In this document: one piece after another, positions 10,414 through 19,257 of the stretch
Layout: each line of letters starts with the position of its first letter
How positions within the stretch are numbered: position 1 is the stretch's first letter
From: an uncultured delta proteobacterium
GTDB lineage: Bacteria; Myxococcota_A; Polyangia; Polyangiales; Polyangiaceae
DNA: 64,000 bases
Direction of reading: 5' to 3'
Assembly (NCBI GenBank): GCA_903906315.1
Contig: CAIVJW010000449.1
Coordinates: 1-64,000, forward strand
Notes under the pieces: model-generated
The model's database searches: none
Seen by the model: the letters and a program-made list of their open reading frames with translations, nothing else
What the model was told of the DNA's origin: nothing
Made by a program: the position numbers and the translations under genes

Positions 10414-11087
10414 GCTCGCCCCGGTGCGGGCTTGCGCCAGGCGAGCGTCCAGTGCCGGTCGCTCGTGACGCGGACCGCCGCCGCTTCGACGCCGTGCGGC
10501 TGCACGCGCACGACGACCTCGTCGACGGTGAGCGCGGCCCGGAGTGACGCCTCGAGCAGCGCGCGCTGCGCCGGGGTGTCGTCGGCCGCGTGCGACGCGA
10601 CGATCGCGGCGACCGCGGCTTCGTCCTCGGGGCGCGCCAGATCGCGCACGAAGAGCACCCCGCCCGGGCGCAGCACGCGCACCATTTCGGCGAGCGCCGT
10701 CTCCGGCTCCGGCACATGGTGGATGATGCTGTTCGACATCACGGCGGAGAACGTCGCGTCGTCGAAGGGCAGTCGCTTGGCGTCGATCCGCTGCAGCCGG
10801 ATGGCGTCGCCGAGGCCCTCGCGCTCCACGTTCTCGGCGGCGACCGCCAGCATCGACGGCGCGAGGTCGACGGCCGTCACGCGGGCGTCCGCGCGGCGCG
10901 CGCAGAGCGCCACCGGGATCCGCGCCGTCCCCGTGCCCACGTCGAGCACCGCGCCGAGGTCGGGGGCGAGCGCCGTGAGGTCGTCGCAGAAGGCCGCGTT
11001 CACGCCCGCGTGGTCCATCGCGTCGTAGTCGCGGGCCTCCTCGTCGGAGTCCATCACCTCGGGCTCGAGCACGCGCCGGAGCGGCAT
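10410..11087 (-). CDS. class I SAM-dependent methyltransferase
   Basis: 225 residues with a Rossmann methyltransferase core: motif I VLDVGTGTARIPVAL, motif II acidic VTAVDLAPSML, motif III region IDAKRLPFDDATFSAVMSN, and MVRVLRPGGVLFVRDL before the fifth strand. This is the Methyltransf_11/25 type, which acts on small molecules or lipids; the substrate cannot be inferred. The HVPEPETAL segment resembles UbiE-like enzymes, but the sequence is too general to call ubiE. It is the first gene of a two-gene unit with the lipoprotein. Confidence 0.8.
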   Translation of the reverse strand: MPLRRVLEPEVMDSDEEARDYDAMDHAGVNAAFCDDLTALAPDLGAVLDVGTGTARIPVALCARRADARVTAVDLAPSMLAVAAENVEREGLGDAIRLQRIDAKRLPFDDATFSAVMSNSIIHHVPEPETALAEMVRVLRPGGVLFVRDLARPEDEAAVAAIVASHAADDTPAQRALLEASLRAALTVDEVVVRVQPHGVEAAAVRVTSDRHWTLAWRKPAPGRA

Positions 11088-11241
11088 GGCCGCGCATCCT
11101 TCGCGCTCCGCTCGTCTTCGTCAAGCGCGCGAGCGCGGCGCGTCGTCGGGGTCGCGCGTCGGCGCCGAGTGGCGCGCTCCGCGCCGGGCGATTCGAGGCT
11201 CCGAGGCGGATTTCGCTCATTTCTGTGGCGATCGCGGCTTC

Positions 11242-11300
11242 GCGAACCCCCTACCCCCCGCCCCTTTCCCCGATTTCCGGGGGAAGGGGAGGAGACGGCG
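11242..11300. repeat. palindromic intergenic repeat, copy 1
   Basis: Imperfect palindrome: a run of C with CCCTTTCCCCGA, a short centre, then CCGGGGGAAGGGG. Flanked by GCGAACCC on the left and GGCG on the right, as in copy 2 that follows 7 bp later. It is non-coding and REP-like. Confidence 0.6.
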
Positions 11301-11307
11301 CTTCGAC

Positions 11308-11365
11308 GCGAACCCTCCCCCTTTCCCCCGAGATCGGGGGTTAAGGGGTGTCTCCCAGAACGGCG
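11308..11365. repeat. palindromic intergenic repeat, copy 2
   Basis: Same layout as copy 1: GCGAACCC, CCCCCTTTCCCCCGA, the two-base centre GA, TCGGGGGTTAAGGGG and a closing GGCG. The inner arms CCCCCGA/TCGGGGG pair perfectly. The rest of the 470-bp gap (11088-11557) around both copies shows no gene. Confidence 0.6.
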
Positions 11366-11557
11366 AAACTCGAGTCCGAGGCGGCGCCTGGCGCGGCTTT
11401 CGAGGAGCTCGTTTGGTTTCCGTGAATGGTACTACATTCTCCTTATTCGCTTGCGCCGATGGGCCGTTATCGGCATATTCGCACCTGCCGGGCGAGGCAG
11501 GCCGGCACTGACATCTTCGCAAAGGCGCGCCGGACCCGCTCCGGCGCCGGAGTCGCA

Positions 11558-12043
11558 ATGGCTACCAACCGCGAATTCGCCGCCCAGATCATTGACCTCG
11601 TCCTGTCCCGGCTGCCCGACCACGTCATTCTCGAGGTCGTCGGCCGCCGTCTCGGCCAGCCCAGCTCGGGGTTCCGCGAGCCGCGTCGCGGCCCCGCGAA
11701 GCCCGCGCCGAAGCGTGGGGAGCCGCCCGCACGCGCGCCGCGCGGGTCCTCCGTCGAGCGGCAGGAGCTGCTGGCCACGGTCGAGCGCATCGTCCGGGCG
11801 GGCACCGGCCTCAGCGCCAGCGACGTCGCTCGCGCCGCCCGGCTCCCGCAGTCTCGCGCCGCCGCCGCGTTGAAGGAGCTGAAGCTGGGAGGCCGCATCT
11901 TCCAGGGCGGCGATCGGCGCTTCGCGCGCTACGCCGGCGACGCCAAGCTCGCCACGCAGGCCAGCGCCACCGCCCGCCAGACGGCACCCGGCCCGATCGT
12001 CGGCGCGAAGGCGTCGAGCACCGTCGGCCGCGGGAACGGCTAG
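11558..12043 (+). CDS. putative winged-helix-like DNA-binding protein
   Basis: 161 residues. Residues 1-30 (REFAAQIIDLVLSRLPDHVI) form an amphipathic helix that could dimerise. A basic Pro/Arg linker follows. Residues about 68-125 look like a helix-turn-helix/winged domain: LLATVERIV, LSASDVARAARLPQSRAAAA, then a GGRIFQGGDRRFARYA wing. The tail is Ala/Thr-rich. A transcriptional or nucleoid role is inferred from fold only. ATG 11558 was chosen because the protein pattern begins there; the frame is open further upstream. Confidence 0.6.
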   Translation: MATNREFAAQIIDLVLSRLPDHVILEVVGRRLGQPSSGFREPRRGPAKPAPKRGEPPARAPRGSSVERQELLATVERIVRAGTGLSASDVARAARLPQSRAAAALKELKLGGRIFQGGDRRFARYAGDAKLATQASATARQTAPGPIVGAKASSTVGRGNG

Positions 12044-12056
12044 CCCGGCGCGCGGG

Positions 12057-13445
12057 CTACGGCGGGCCCCAGGTCGTGCCGCCGTCGTCCGTCGCCATGG
12101 CGTAGAAGCCGCGGCGGCTCGTGCCCGCGAGGTCGCCGACGAGCAGCAGCAGCACGCGCTTGCCGAAGTCGACCAGCGCCGCAACCTCGAGCTTGCCGCG
12201 GTCGCCGACGCCCTCGCCGAGCACGCGGGCGAGCTCGAAGGTCTTCCCGCCGTCGATCGACTGGGTCACGTAGACGCCCCACCGGGCGGCGTCGCGCTCG
12301 ATCAGCACGGCGACCACCCCCTTGTCCGTCGGCGCGACGAGGACCTCCTGATCGTGCGGCTCGGCCCACGGCCGGAACGGCGAGTTCACCGGCGTCACGC
12401 ACGCGCTGCCGAGGTCGCACGTCACGATCTGTAGCCCCCGGGTCTTCGGGTCGACGGCCTCCACGGCGACCCGGTCGCGCGTGCAGCCGAGGCGAGCGTC
12501 CTTCGCGATCGGCAGCGGCACCGGCACGGTCACGCTGCGCCCGGCCGAGATGCCGACGACCGATCCGCGCGGCGCCCCCGCGCCCACGCGCTGAAACGTC
12601 CACTCGTCACTGTCGCAGGGCGTCGCCGCCGCGAGCTCGGCGTACGCGCCCCCGAACGGCCCCACCGTCTTCGGCGCGTCGAAGCTCTCGCCGGTCGGGC
12701 TCCACGGCCTCGCGAGGAGCGCGCCGCCCTTGACCGTGACGAGCACGGGGGGGCGCCCGAACGGTGTCGGCAACGCGCGCTCCCCCTTCGGCAGCGCGAG
12801 CGGGGCCGGCGCCGAACCGCCCGGCGGCGTCGCGTACACCGACGAGGCGGCGCCGCCCTTGCCCGTGTCCACCGCGAATGCCGCGAGATCCTTCGAGAAA
12901 ATCGCGGGGGTCACGACCTCCGCCCGGACGCGGGCCGTCGCGAGCTTGCCCTCGAGCGGCAGCGCGCCCGACGGCTCGCCGAGGGACTGTCCGTCGAACG
13001 CCGAGAACCGCAGGTCGACCGCGTCGATCGGCCGATCGGCGGGGCCCTTGGCCTTCCCGTGCTCGCGCGTCCCCGTCGCGAGCACGATCGCGCCGTCGGC
13101 GGCGACCGACCAGCCGACCCAGTCGCGCTTGTCGCCGCGCAGCGTGCGGAAGCTCTTGCCCGCGTCGTCGGTGACCAGCGCGTCGGCCTCGGCGGGCGAC
13201 TCCCCGGCGAGGACCGCGCGTCGCTCGTCGAGCACGAAGATCCGCTGCCAGTGCGTCGAGGTGGGTGCCGCGAGCCCGTCGAGCTGCCGCGCGGAGCCGA
13301 GGCCGGTCGGGAGGTAGTTCTGCGTGGAGCCGACGATCGCCGCCGCGCCCGCGTCGGTCTTGGCCGAAGCCGAGTCCTTCTTGCCACAGGCCGCAGCGGC
13401 GAACACGCCGACGAGGGCGGCGGCGAGGCGAACCGAAGGGTGCAT
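12057..13445 (-). CDS. putative lipoprotein with sialidase/BNR-like repeats
   Basis: 462 residues with a lipoprotein signal (VFAAAAC, Cys20). The body shows spaced motifs of the type D-x-G-K-S/T-F or D-G-G-x-T (DDAGKSFRTL, SIDGGKTFEL, DDGGTTWGPP), which are Asp-box-like and typical of beta-propeller exo-sialidase/BNR proteins. Such proteins often bind glycans without being enzymes, so I do not assign catalysis. It is 11 bp downstream of the SUMF1-like lipoprotein on the same strand, likely one unit. Confidence 0.65.
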   Translation of the reverse strand: MHPSVRLAAALVGVFAAAACGKKDSASAKTDAGAAAIVGSTQNYLPTGLGSARQLDGLAAPTSTHWQRIFVLDERRAVLAGESPAEADALVTDDAGKSFRTLRGDKRDWVGWSVAADGAIVLATGTREHGKAKGPADRPIDAVDLRFSAFDGQSLGEPSGALPLEGKLATARVRAEVVTPAIFSKDLAAFAVDTGKGGAASSVYATPPGGSAPAPLALPKGERALPTPFGRPPVLVTVKGGALLARPWSPTGESFDAPKTVGPFGGAYAELAAATPCDSDEWTFQRVGAGAPRGSVVGISAGRSVTVPVPLPIAKDARLGCTRDRVAVEAVDPKTRGLQIVTCDLGSACVTPVNSPFRPWAEPHDQEVLVAPTDKGVVAVLIERDAARWGVYVTQSIDGGKTFELARVLGEGVGDRGKLEVAALVDFGKRVLLLLVGDLAGTSRRGFYAMATDDGGTTWGPP

Positions 13446-13456
13446 GCGGCGAGAGC

Positions 13457-14446
13457 CTACTCGACGTGCTCGGGATCCATGCAGCAGCGGAAGCCGGTCG
13501 AGTAGTCGTGGTAGTCGAAGCTGTGCGCGGTCGTGCGGTACGAGCAACCGTCGCCGTTCTTGCTCGTGTCCATGTAGTAGCCGCCGCGGAACGTCCCGTC
13601 GCGGTCGTCGACCCACTCGTGCAGGTTGCCGACCATGTCGTGCACGCCGTACGCGTTCGTGCACTCGCTGCGCGCGCCCGTCGGCAGCAGGGAATCGGGC
13701 AGCTGATTGATGATGGACAGGTTCATGCCATCGCTCCACCAGCGGTCCGCCGTGATGCCGGCCGCCGCGGCAGCCTGCGGCACGGGGTGCGTCGCGCGCA
13801 CGTCGTCGTTGCACACGCCCGCGCGTCGCTCGCTCCCATAGGGGAACGTCGTCACCTGCGGCCCGCGGCACGCGCGCTCCCATTCCTCGGGCTGGCACAG
13901 GCGCTTGCCGGAGGCGTTGCACGCGAGCATCGCCTGGTAGCCGCTGATGTAGCCTTGGGGGACGACCCCCGGCCGCGACACCGCGCGCACGCGCGCCTCC
14001 CGGCCGTCGACCGGGAGGTACGGCGACCAGGGCCGGTCGCCTCCGGGGACGTGCTCCACGAGGCTCGCTTCCCAGCGGTCGACGCAGACCGCGTCGTCGA
14101 CGAGCGCCATCTCCGCGGGACAGCGCGCCATCGACGCGCTCACGCGGCCGGAGTGGTCGCGCGGCTCGGCTGCCGCGCGGTCCAGCTCGCGATCGGCGCG
14201 ATCGAGGACGAGCGCGCCCGCCGCCTCGCCCACGTTCTCGACGGGCCCGGACGCGGTCGGGTCGACGATCGGCGTCACGAACGCCCCCAGCGGCGCCACG
14301 ACGCGGGTGCGCGGCGAGCTCGACTGGCAGCCCGCGAGCGCGGGGAGGAAGACCAGCACGGCGACCACTGCGCCGACCGTCTTCGCGGCCACGCCCCAAG
14401 CAAAGGGGTCGGTGTCCGCGGCGCTCTTCGTGGCGTGACCGAGCAC
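13457..14446 (-). CDS. SUMF1/FGE-fold lipoprotein
   Basis: 329 residues. The N-terminal hydrophobic segment ends in LAGC (Cys40), so it should be exported and lipidated. The C-terminal two thirds carry the formylglycine-generating-enzyme fold: CPAEMALVDDAVCVDRWEAS, GKRLCQPEEWERACRG, YGVHDMVGNLHEWVDDRDG and STGFRCC. True FGE oxidises sulfatase Cys; this Cys-rich variant is common in myxobacteria and its activity is unknown. ATG 14446 is used; a GTG at 14392 would give a more compact signal peptide. Confidence 0.75.
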   Translation of the reverse strand: MLGHATKSAADTDPFAWGVAAKTVGAVVAVLVFLPALAGCQSSSPRTRVVAPLGAFVTPIVDPTASGPVENVGEAAGALVLDRADRELDRAAAEPRDHSGRVSASMARCPAEMALVDDAVCVDRWEASLVEHVPGGDRPWSPYLPVDGREARVRAVSRPGVVPQGYISGYQAMLACNASGKRLCQPEEWERACRGPQVTTFPYGSERRAGVCNDDVRATHPVPQAAAAAGITADRWWSDGMNLSIINQLPDSLLPTGARSECTNAYGVHDMVGNLHEWVDDRDGTFRGGYYMDTSKNGDGCSYRTTAHSFDYHDYSTGFRCCMDPEHVE

Positions 14447-14633
14447 GGACGTCGAGGCTGCCTGCCCGGAGCGCCGAAATCAACCCGCCTCGCCCCCGAT
14501 GACGCTTTTGTGATTCGTTCCCGCTGGAATTTTGCGCCCCGGGTGAGCTTTCTCCCGCGCGTCGCTGTGTCCGACCCTCGAACGCCCGCTCTCGCGGTTG
14601 CCATTCCCGGGAGCGAGTCGGCGTCGGACGACG

Positions 14634-16139
14634 TTACTTGTGGGTCCCGACCGTCGAGGGCGTGATGTTCCAGCGGAACTTGTCGAGCAGCACGAGCGAG
14701 TCGACGTTGTGGTCGCCCGCGTCCCACGTGACGAACTCGATCTCGATCGTCTCCCCCGGCACGACGGGCGCGTCGTTCGTCAGCCACACGGTGCCGCCGC
14801 CGTCGGTGAGGTCCGCGTCCCAGCCGCCCATGCCCGTGCCGACGAGCTCGAGCGTGCCGCCCGGGCAGCTCGCGGGCTGCCCCGCGACGGGGAAGCAGAT
14901 CTGGAAGAAGGCGTTGTTGACGCTGACCGGGTTCTTGTTCGCGTCGAACGCGATGTTCTTGTCGGTCGGCAGCGGCTCCTGGGGCGGGTTCGCGTTCGGG
15001 TCCGGCAGCCACGACGAGGTCAGCAACGTGACGAAGAAGTCGTTGTACTGGCGGCAGAGGAACTCGGGGTACTCGGCCGAGTAGAACTTGAAGCGGTACG
15101 ACAACGACTTCGCGTTCGTCGGCACGCGGATCCGCGCCTTCAGGTTCACCGAGTCGTACGAGGTGTTGCACGCCTGGCCCTGGCACTGCGACGAGCAGTT
15201 CGCCGGCGAGGGGAACAGCCCGCCGTGGGCGGCGACGTAGTCCGGGGGGCCGGCCGACTGCGTGCCCGCGCTGTAGTTGCCGAGCTGCCCCGCTTTCTTC
15301 CCGTTCTGCGGGTGCACGTAGCCCGCATCGCCCGGCGCGCGCGCGGTCCCGCTCGACAGCGCAGCCATCGTCGTCCCCGCGAGCGGCTTGACGGACGCGC
15401 CGTAGCCCGCGAGCACGCCGACCTGCAGATCGGTCGGCGGCGGAGCCTTCGAGCCGTCCGCGAGCGAGAGCTCCGCGCTGATGATGCCCCACTTCTTCTT
15501 CGCGAGCGCCGGCGCCTCGGTCGTCTCCTGGCAGAGATCCATCGCGTTGATCAGCGCGAGCGCCGTCGTCGGCGTCGCGAGCGCCTTGCCGCTGCAGTCG
15601 GGGAAGGGGAGGTCGTCCTTCGTCGTCGGGTCGCAATCGTCGTCGACCCCGTTGCCCGGGTACTCGAACGCGCCCGGGTTCACGAGCGCCGGGTCGCCGC
15701 AGTTGCCCCCAGCGAGCGTGTCGCAGCAGTCGCCCTGGTTCGGCGTCCAGCCGTCTCCGTCGAGGTCCGAGTCGGCCGGGTTGCCGCCCTGGCCCGTCGC
15801 GCCGCCGACGCCCCCGGCACCGCCCTGGCCCGTGGCCCCGCCACTGCCGCCGCCGCCCTGCGCGGTCGCGCCGCCGCTGCCACCTTGTCCGGTCGCCCCG
15901 CCGTGGCCCGCGGCGCCGCCGCCGTGGCCCGCCGCGCCCCCGCTGCCGCCGTGCCCGCCGAGCCCCGTCGTCGTGACGGTCTTCGTGTCGGTTCCGGTCG
16001 TCGTCTTCGTCGTGGTCGTCGTTCCGTCTCCCCCTGTCGTCGCGGAGCTCGCGTTGCTGGTTGGAGCGCAGGCGGAGGCCCCGAGCGCGAGGCCGAGGAG
16101 GGCGAGCCGTGCGGGGCGAGACGTGCGCGAGCGGAGCAT
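14634..16139 (-). CDS. choice-of-anchor-L lipoprotein with Asp-rich metal-binding motif
   Basis: 501 residues. Lipoprotein signal to Cys24, then a Thr run and about 75 residues of Gly/Ala repeats (GGxGG type). Next is an Asp-rich, Cys-containing block (DSDLDGDGWTPNQGDCCDT and GNGVDDDCD) like MopE-type putative metal-binding motifs. From about 190 a choice-of-anchor-L domain follows (KKWGIISAELSLADG, AKSLSYRFKFYSAEYPEF, YNDFFVTLL, ending VDSLVLLDKFRWN). It is predicted to be surface exposed and possibly calcium binding. The next gene encodes a longer paralogue. Confidence 0.78.
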   Translation of the reverse strand: MLRSRTSRPARLALLGLALGASACAPTSNASSATTGGDGTTTTTKTTTGTDTKTVTTTGLGGHGGSGGAAGHGGGAAGHGGATGQGGSGGATAQGGGGSGGATGQGGAGGVGGATGQGGNPADSDLDGDGWTPNQGDCCDTLAGGNCGDPALVNPGAFEYPGNGVDDDCDPTTKDDLPFPDCSGKALATPTTALALINAMDLCQETTEAPALAKKKWGIISAELSLADGSKAPPPTDLQVGVLAGYGASVKPLAGTTMAALSSGTARAPGDAGYVHPQNGKKAGQLGNYSAGTQSAGPPDYVAAHGGLFPSPANCSSQCQGQACNTSYDSVNLKARIRVPTNAKSLSYRFKFYSAEYPEFLCRQYNDFFVTLLTSSWLPDPNANPPQEPLPTDKNIAFDANKNPVSVNNAFFQICFPVAGQPASCPGGTLELVGTGMGGWDADLTDGGGTVWLTNDAPVVPGETIEIEFVTWDAGDHNVDSLVLLDKFRWNITPSTVGTHK

Positions 16140-16168
16140 GCGAGACCTCGTGGCGAGTGCGGGGGCGT

Positions 16169-18373
16169 TCACTGGTGCGTGCCGGGTTGGGTCGCCTGGA
16201 GCGACCACTGGAAGGCGTCGAGGAGCACGACCGAGTCGTACCAGGGGTCGTTCGTGTCCCACACGGCGAAGCGCAGCTCCATCGTCTCGCCCGGCTTCAC
16301 GTTCCCGGTCGTGACGAGCCAGCCGGTGCCGCCGCCGAGCTGGTTGTTGGAGCCGCAGTAGCCGACGTCGTTGACGAACGTCGGCGCGGGGTTCACAAGC
16401 TCGAAGCCGGTGCCTGCGAGCTCGGCGTTGCTCACGCACTTCGACGTCGCGCCGAGCGTGGCGCCGTTCGCGCAGCCCGTCTGCCCGTTCTTGCAGACCG
16501 AGAACAGCCCCGTGTCACCGAACGCGAGGTTCACGCCGACCGGGTAGACCTTGTTTTGCGGCGACGCGTAGCTCGCGAGGTTCTTGTCGTTCGGGTTCGG
16601 CTGCTCGCCTGGCGCGGGCGCGAACGCGGAGTCGATCAGCGCGACGAAGAAGTCGTTGTACGGGCTGCAAACCCACTCGGGATACTCCGCCGAGAGGAAG
16701 TAGGTCGCGACGCTGAACGACTTGGCGTTCGTCGGCACGCGCACGCGCACCTTGAGCATCATCGGGTTCTTCGCGGGGTTCGCAGGGTCGTCGTCGTTCA
16801 GCGGGTCGGGATCCGGGCAGCCCGGTGCGTTCGGCAAGTTGCCGCCGTTCGCCTGCAGCCAGTCGGCGGGGTACTTGCTCTTCGTGCCCGTGTCGTTCGG
16901 GCACGTGCCCGAGAGCAGGCACGAGTTCGTCACCTGCGCCTGGAAGCTCACGTAGGCCGGGCTCTTGTCGGCCACGTCCGCCGCGGCGCCCGTCGACAGG
17001 ACGGCGATCTGCGCCCCCTTCTTCGGCACGATGCTCGAGCCGAAGCCCGGCCGGATCGCGTGCGAGGCCGGGGCCGGGTTCGCCGATCCGTCGGCCTTCA
17101 GCAGCCCCGCGCTGATGACGCCCCACTTCTTGTCCTTGAGCGGAGGGATCTCGACGGTCATCTGGCAGAGATCGATCGCCTTCGCGAAGTCGATCGCGCT
17201 CGCCGAGTTGCTCGCCAGCCCCTGGTCGCACGCGGCCGCCACGTCGTCGGCCACGCCGTTGCAGTCGTTGTCGACCGCGTCGCCCGTCACGTCGAACGCG
17301 CCCGGGTTCACCTGCGCGGGGTTTCCGCACTGCTGCAGCGTCTCGCAGCAGTCGCCGTCGCACACCGTCCAGCCGTCGCCGTCGAGGTCGGCGACGAGGT
17401 CAATCGTGCCGTCGCAGTCGTCGTCGACCTTGTTCCCGCACGCCTCCGGCTGCGGAAGCACCTCGCCGTCGCACCCGCCCCAGGACATGCCGTCGGGGTC
17501 GCACGTCCGGGTGCCGCCCTTGCACGGGCCCACGTTCTCCGTGCCCGGCGCGCCGTCGTAGCAGGGCTCCGTCGTCCCGGGCGCGCAGAAGCAAGCGCCG
17601 TCCGCGAGCGTGTTGTGCTCGCAGCCCGTCGCCGGGTCGCGATCGCAGTCCTCGAAATTCGGCTTGCACGCTCCCATGCCGCACTGTCCGCCGGCGCACG
17701 CGGCCTCCGCGTTGGCCGGCGCTTCGCACGCATTGCCGCAGACCCCGCAATGCGCGACCTCCGCGAGCACGTCGTGGCACTTCGCATCCTGGCAGCACGA
17801 GTCCCCCGGCAGGCAGTCGTGCGTCGGCGAGCACCCCGGGACGCAGTTGCCCGCGTTGCAGACCGTGCCCGCGCCGCACTTCGAGTCGTCCACGCAGCCG
17901 ACGCACTGGTGCACCATCACGTCGCAAACGAGCGGCGCGCCGCAGTCCTTCTCCTCCTTGCAGCCCGCCTTGCACGACAGCGCCACCGGGTCGCAGAACT
18001 GGCCCGCGCCGCACGTGTCGCTCGCCGGCAGGCACTCCACGCACGCTCCCGTCGCGACGTCGCAGACCTCGCCGCCCGGCTTGCCCTTGCAGTCGGCGCT
18101 CGTCGCGCACCCCGTGACCGTGGCGCCGCCCGCACCGCCCAGCCCGGCCCCTCCCGCCCCCGTGGAGCCCCCCGCCCCAGTCGTCGGAGCCCCGCCTGCG
18201 GCCCCCCCCGCGCCGCCCCCGCCCGTCGCGCTCGCGCCGCCCAGCCCGACGGCGGTCGACGACGTCTCCGTCGAGGACGAGCCGCCGGGCGAGCACGAGG
18301 CGAGGAGGTGCCCCGCGGCGAAGGCGAGCGCAATCACGACCAGTGCGGACCGAATACGTAGGCGGGCGTGCAT
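16169..18373 (-). CDS. large Cys-rich choice-of-anchor-L lipoprotein
   Basis: 734 residues: lipoprotein signal (HLLASC, Cys27), Gly/Ala-rich linker, then some 230 residues with regularly spaced Cys (CATSADCKGKPGGEVCDV, CKEEKDCGAPLVCD, CSPTHDCLPGDSCCQ) like disulfide-knotted adhesins. The Asp-rich block (DLDGDGWTVCDGDCCET, DNDCNG) and the choice-of-anchor-L domain (KKWGVISAGLLKADG to SVVLLDAFQWSLQ) match the neighbouring gene, so the two are tandem paralogues. Likely a surface adhesion or matrix protein (inference). ATG 18373 directly precedes the signal peptide; the frame is open upstream without a signal. Confidence 0.78.
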   Translation of the reverse strand: MHARLRIRSALVVIALAFAAGHLLASCSPGGSSSTETSSTAVGLGGASATGGGGAGGAAGGAPTTGAGGSTGAGGAGLGGAGGATVTGCATSADCKGKPGGEVCDVATGACVECLPASDTCGAGQFCDPVALSCKAGCKEEKDCGAPLVCDVMVHQCVGCVDDSKCGAGTVCNAGNCVPGCSPTHDCLPGDSCCQDAKCHDVLAEVAHCGVCGNACEAPANAEAACAGGQCGMGACKPNFEDCDRDPATGCEHNTLADGACFCAPGTTEPCYDGAPGTENVGPCKGGTRTCDPDGMSWGGCDGEVLPQPEACGNKVDDDCDGTIDLVADLDGDGWTVCDGDCCETLQQCGNPAQVNPGAFDVTGDAVDNDCNGVADDVAAACDQGLASNSASAIDFAKAIDLCQMTVEIPPLKDKKWGVISAGLLKADGSANPAPASHAIRPGFGSSIVPKKGAQIAVLSTGAAADVADKSPAYVSFQAQVTNSCLLSGTCPNDTGTKSKYPADWLQANGGNLPNAPGCPDPDPLNDDDPANPAKNPMMLKVRVRVPTNAKSFSVATYFLSAEYPEWVCSPYNDFFVALIDSAFAPAPGEQPNPNDKNLASYASPQNKVYPVGVNLAFGDTGLFSVCKNGQTGCANGATLGATSKCVSNAELAGTGFELVNPAPTFVNDVGYCGSNNQLGGGTGWLVTTGNVKPGETMELRFAVWDTNDPWYDSVVLLDAFQWSLQATQPGTHQ

Positions 18374-18540
18374 GCGGGCTCCCCTGGGTTCATGCCTCCG
18401 GCGTCGCCGGCGCGACCGCACGAATCCGAAGAGTGTACCGCCCCGCACGCGCACCGATCGAGAGCGAACTCCGCCGCTCGAAGGCACGACGCCGGAGCGG
18501 CTCGTGGCCACCCCGGCGTCGACGCCGACCTAGCGCTGGA

Positions 18541-19257
18541 TCAGTTGCCGGTGATCTGGTCGAAGCACGCGACGTACGCCTCCTGGCACGTCGGGGCAGG
18601 GACCGCCGCGAGCGCCGTCGTCATGCAGTCGCCTAGGTCCACCATGGGCTGGTCCTGCCACGGCGCGATGTCGACGACGCACGAGGGCTCGTCGAACGTC
18701 GCGTCGCCCTGCGGGCAGTACGCCTTGAGCTGCCCGCAGACGCTCGAGGACGCGTCGGTGCACGACAGCGCCGACACCTTGCCGACGCAGTTCGAAACCT
18801 GCTCGAGGTCGCACGCGTTTGCCGGCTCGACGCCGATCTGCGCCAGGCAGTACCAGAGCTCCTCCGCCGCCCCGGCGACCCACAGCCGGAACCCACCGTG
18901 GCACGCGCCGATCCCGGGCGGCGGGTTGCTGCCGCTCACACCGCCCTGGTCGTCGCAGACGGCGGTCGCCGCCGCGATCGGCGTCTTCGTCGAGTCGTCA
19001 CAGACAGCCTCTGTCTGTCCGCTGCCTTGCGTGCCGAGGCACTCCGGCTGCCCGCCGGCGCCCATCCCGCCGGCGCCCATCCCGCCCGCCCCCGAGCTGG
19101 TGGTCGTGGTCGTGGTCGTCGAGGTGGTCGTCGTGTAGCCCCCGCCCGCGCCGCCTCCGACGGTGTTGCTGGTCTCCGTCGCCTTGATGGTGCAACCGGA
19201 GGCGAGCAGCGCGGTGCCAAAGGCGACCGAAGCGAAGATCGAGCGGTGCGAAAGCAT
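18541..19257 (-). CDS. small Cys-rich lipoprotein
   Basis: 238 residues with lipoprotein signal LLASGC (Cys22), a Gly and Thr-rich low-complexity linker (about 35-70), then a domain with some 14 Cys (ECLG, AVCDD, YCLAQ, ACDLEQVSNC, SLSCTDASSSVC, AYCPQG, SCVVD, DCMTT, TCQEAYVACFDQ). The helical, Cys-paired pattern resembles myxobacterial secreted Cys-rich proteins of unknown function. A GGGAGGAAC ribosome-binding site precedes ATG 19257. Same strand as the two choice-of-anchor-L genes, 167 bp upstream of them. Confidence 0.65.
   Translation of the reverse strand: MLSHRSIFASVAFGTALLASGCTIKATETSNTVGGGAGGGYTTTTSTTTTTTTSSGAGGMGAGGMGAGGQPECLGTQGSGQTEAVCDDSTKTPIAAATAVCDDQGGVSGSNPPPGIGACHGGFRLWVAGAAEELWYCLAQIGVEPANACDLEQVSNCVGKVSALSCTDASSSVCGQLKAYCPQGDATFDEPSCVVDIAPWQDQPMVDLGDCMTTALAAVPAPTCQEAYVACFDQITGN

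Noticed and set aside
15780-15960. Possible tandem repeat or CRISPR-like array
   Set aside because: It is the coding sequence of a GGxGG low-complexity linker; the repeats are short, irregular and without spacers.
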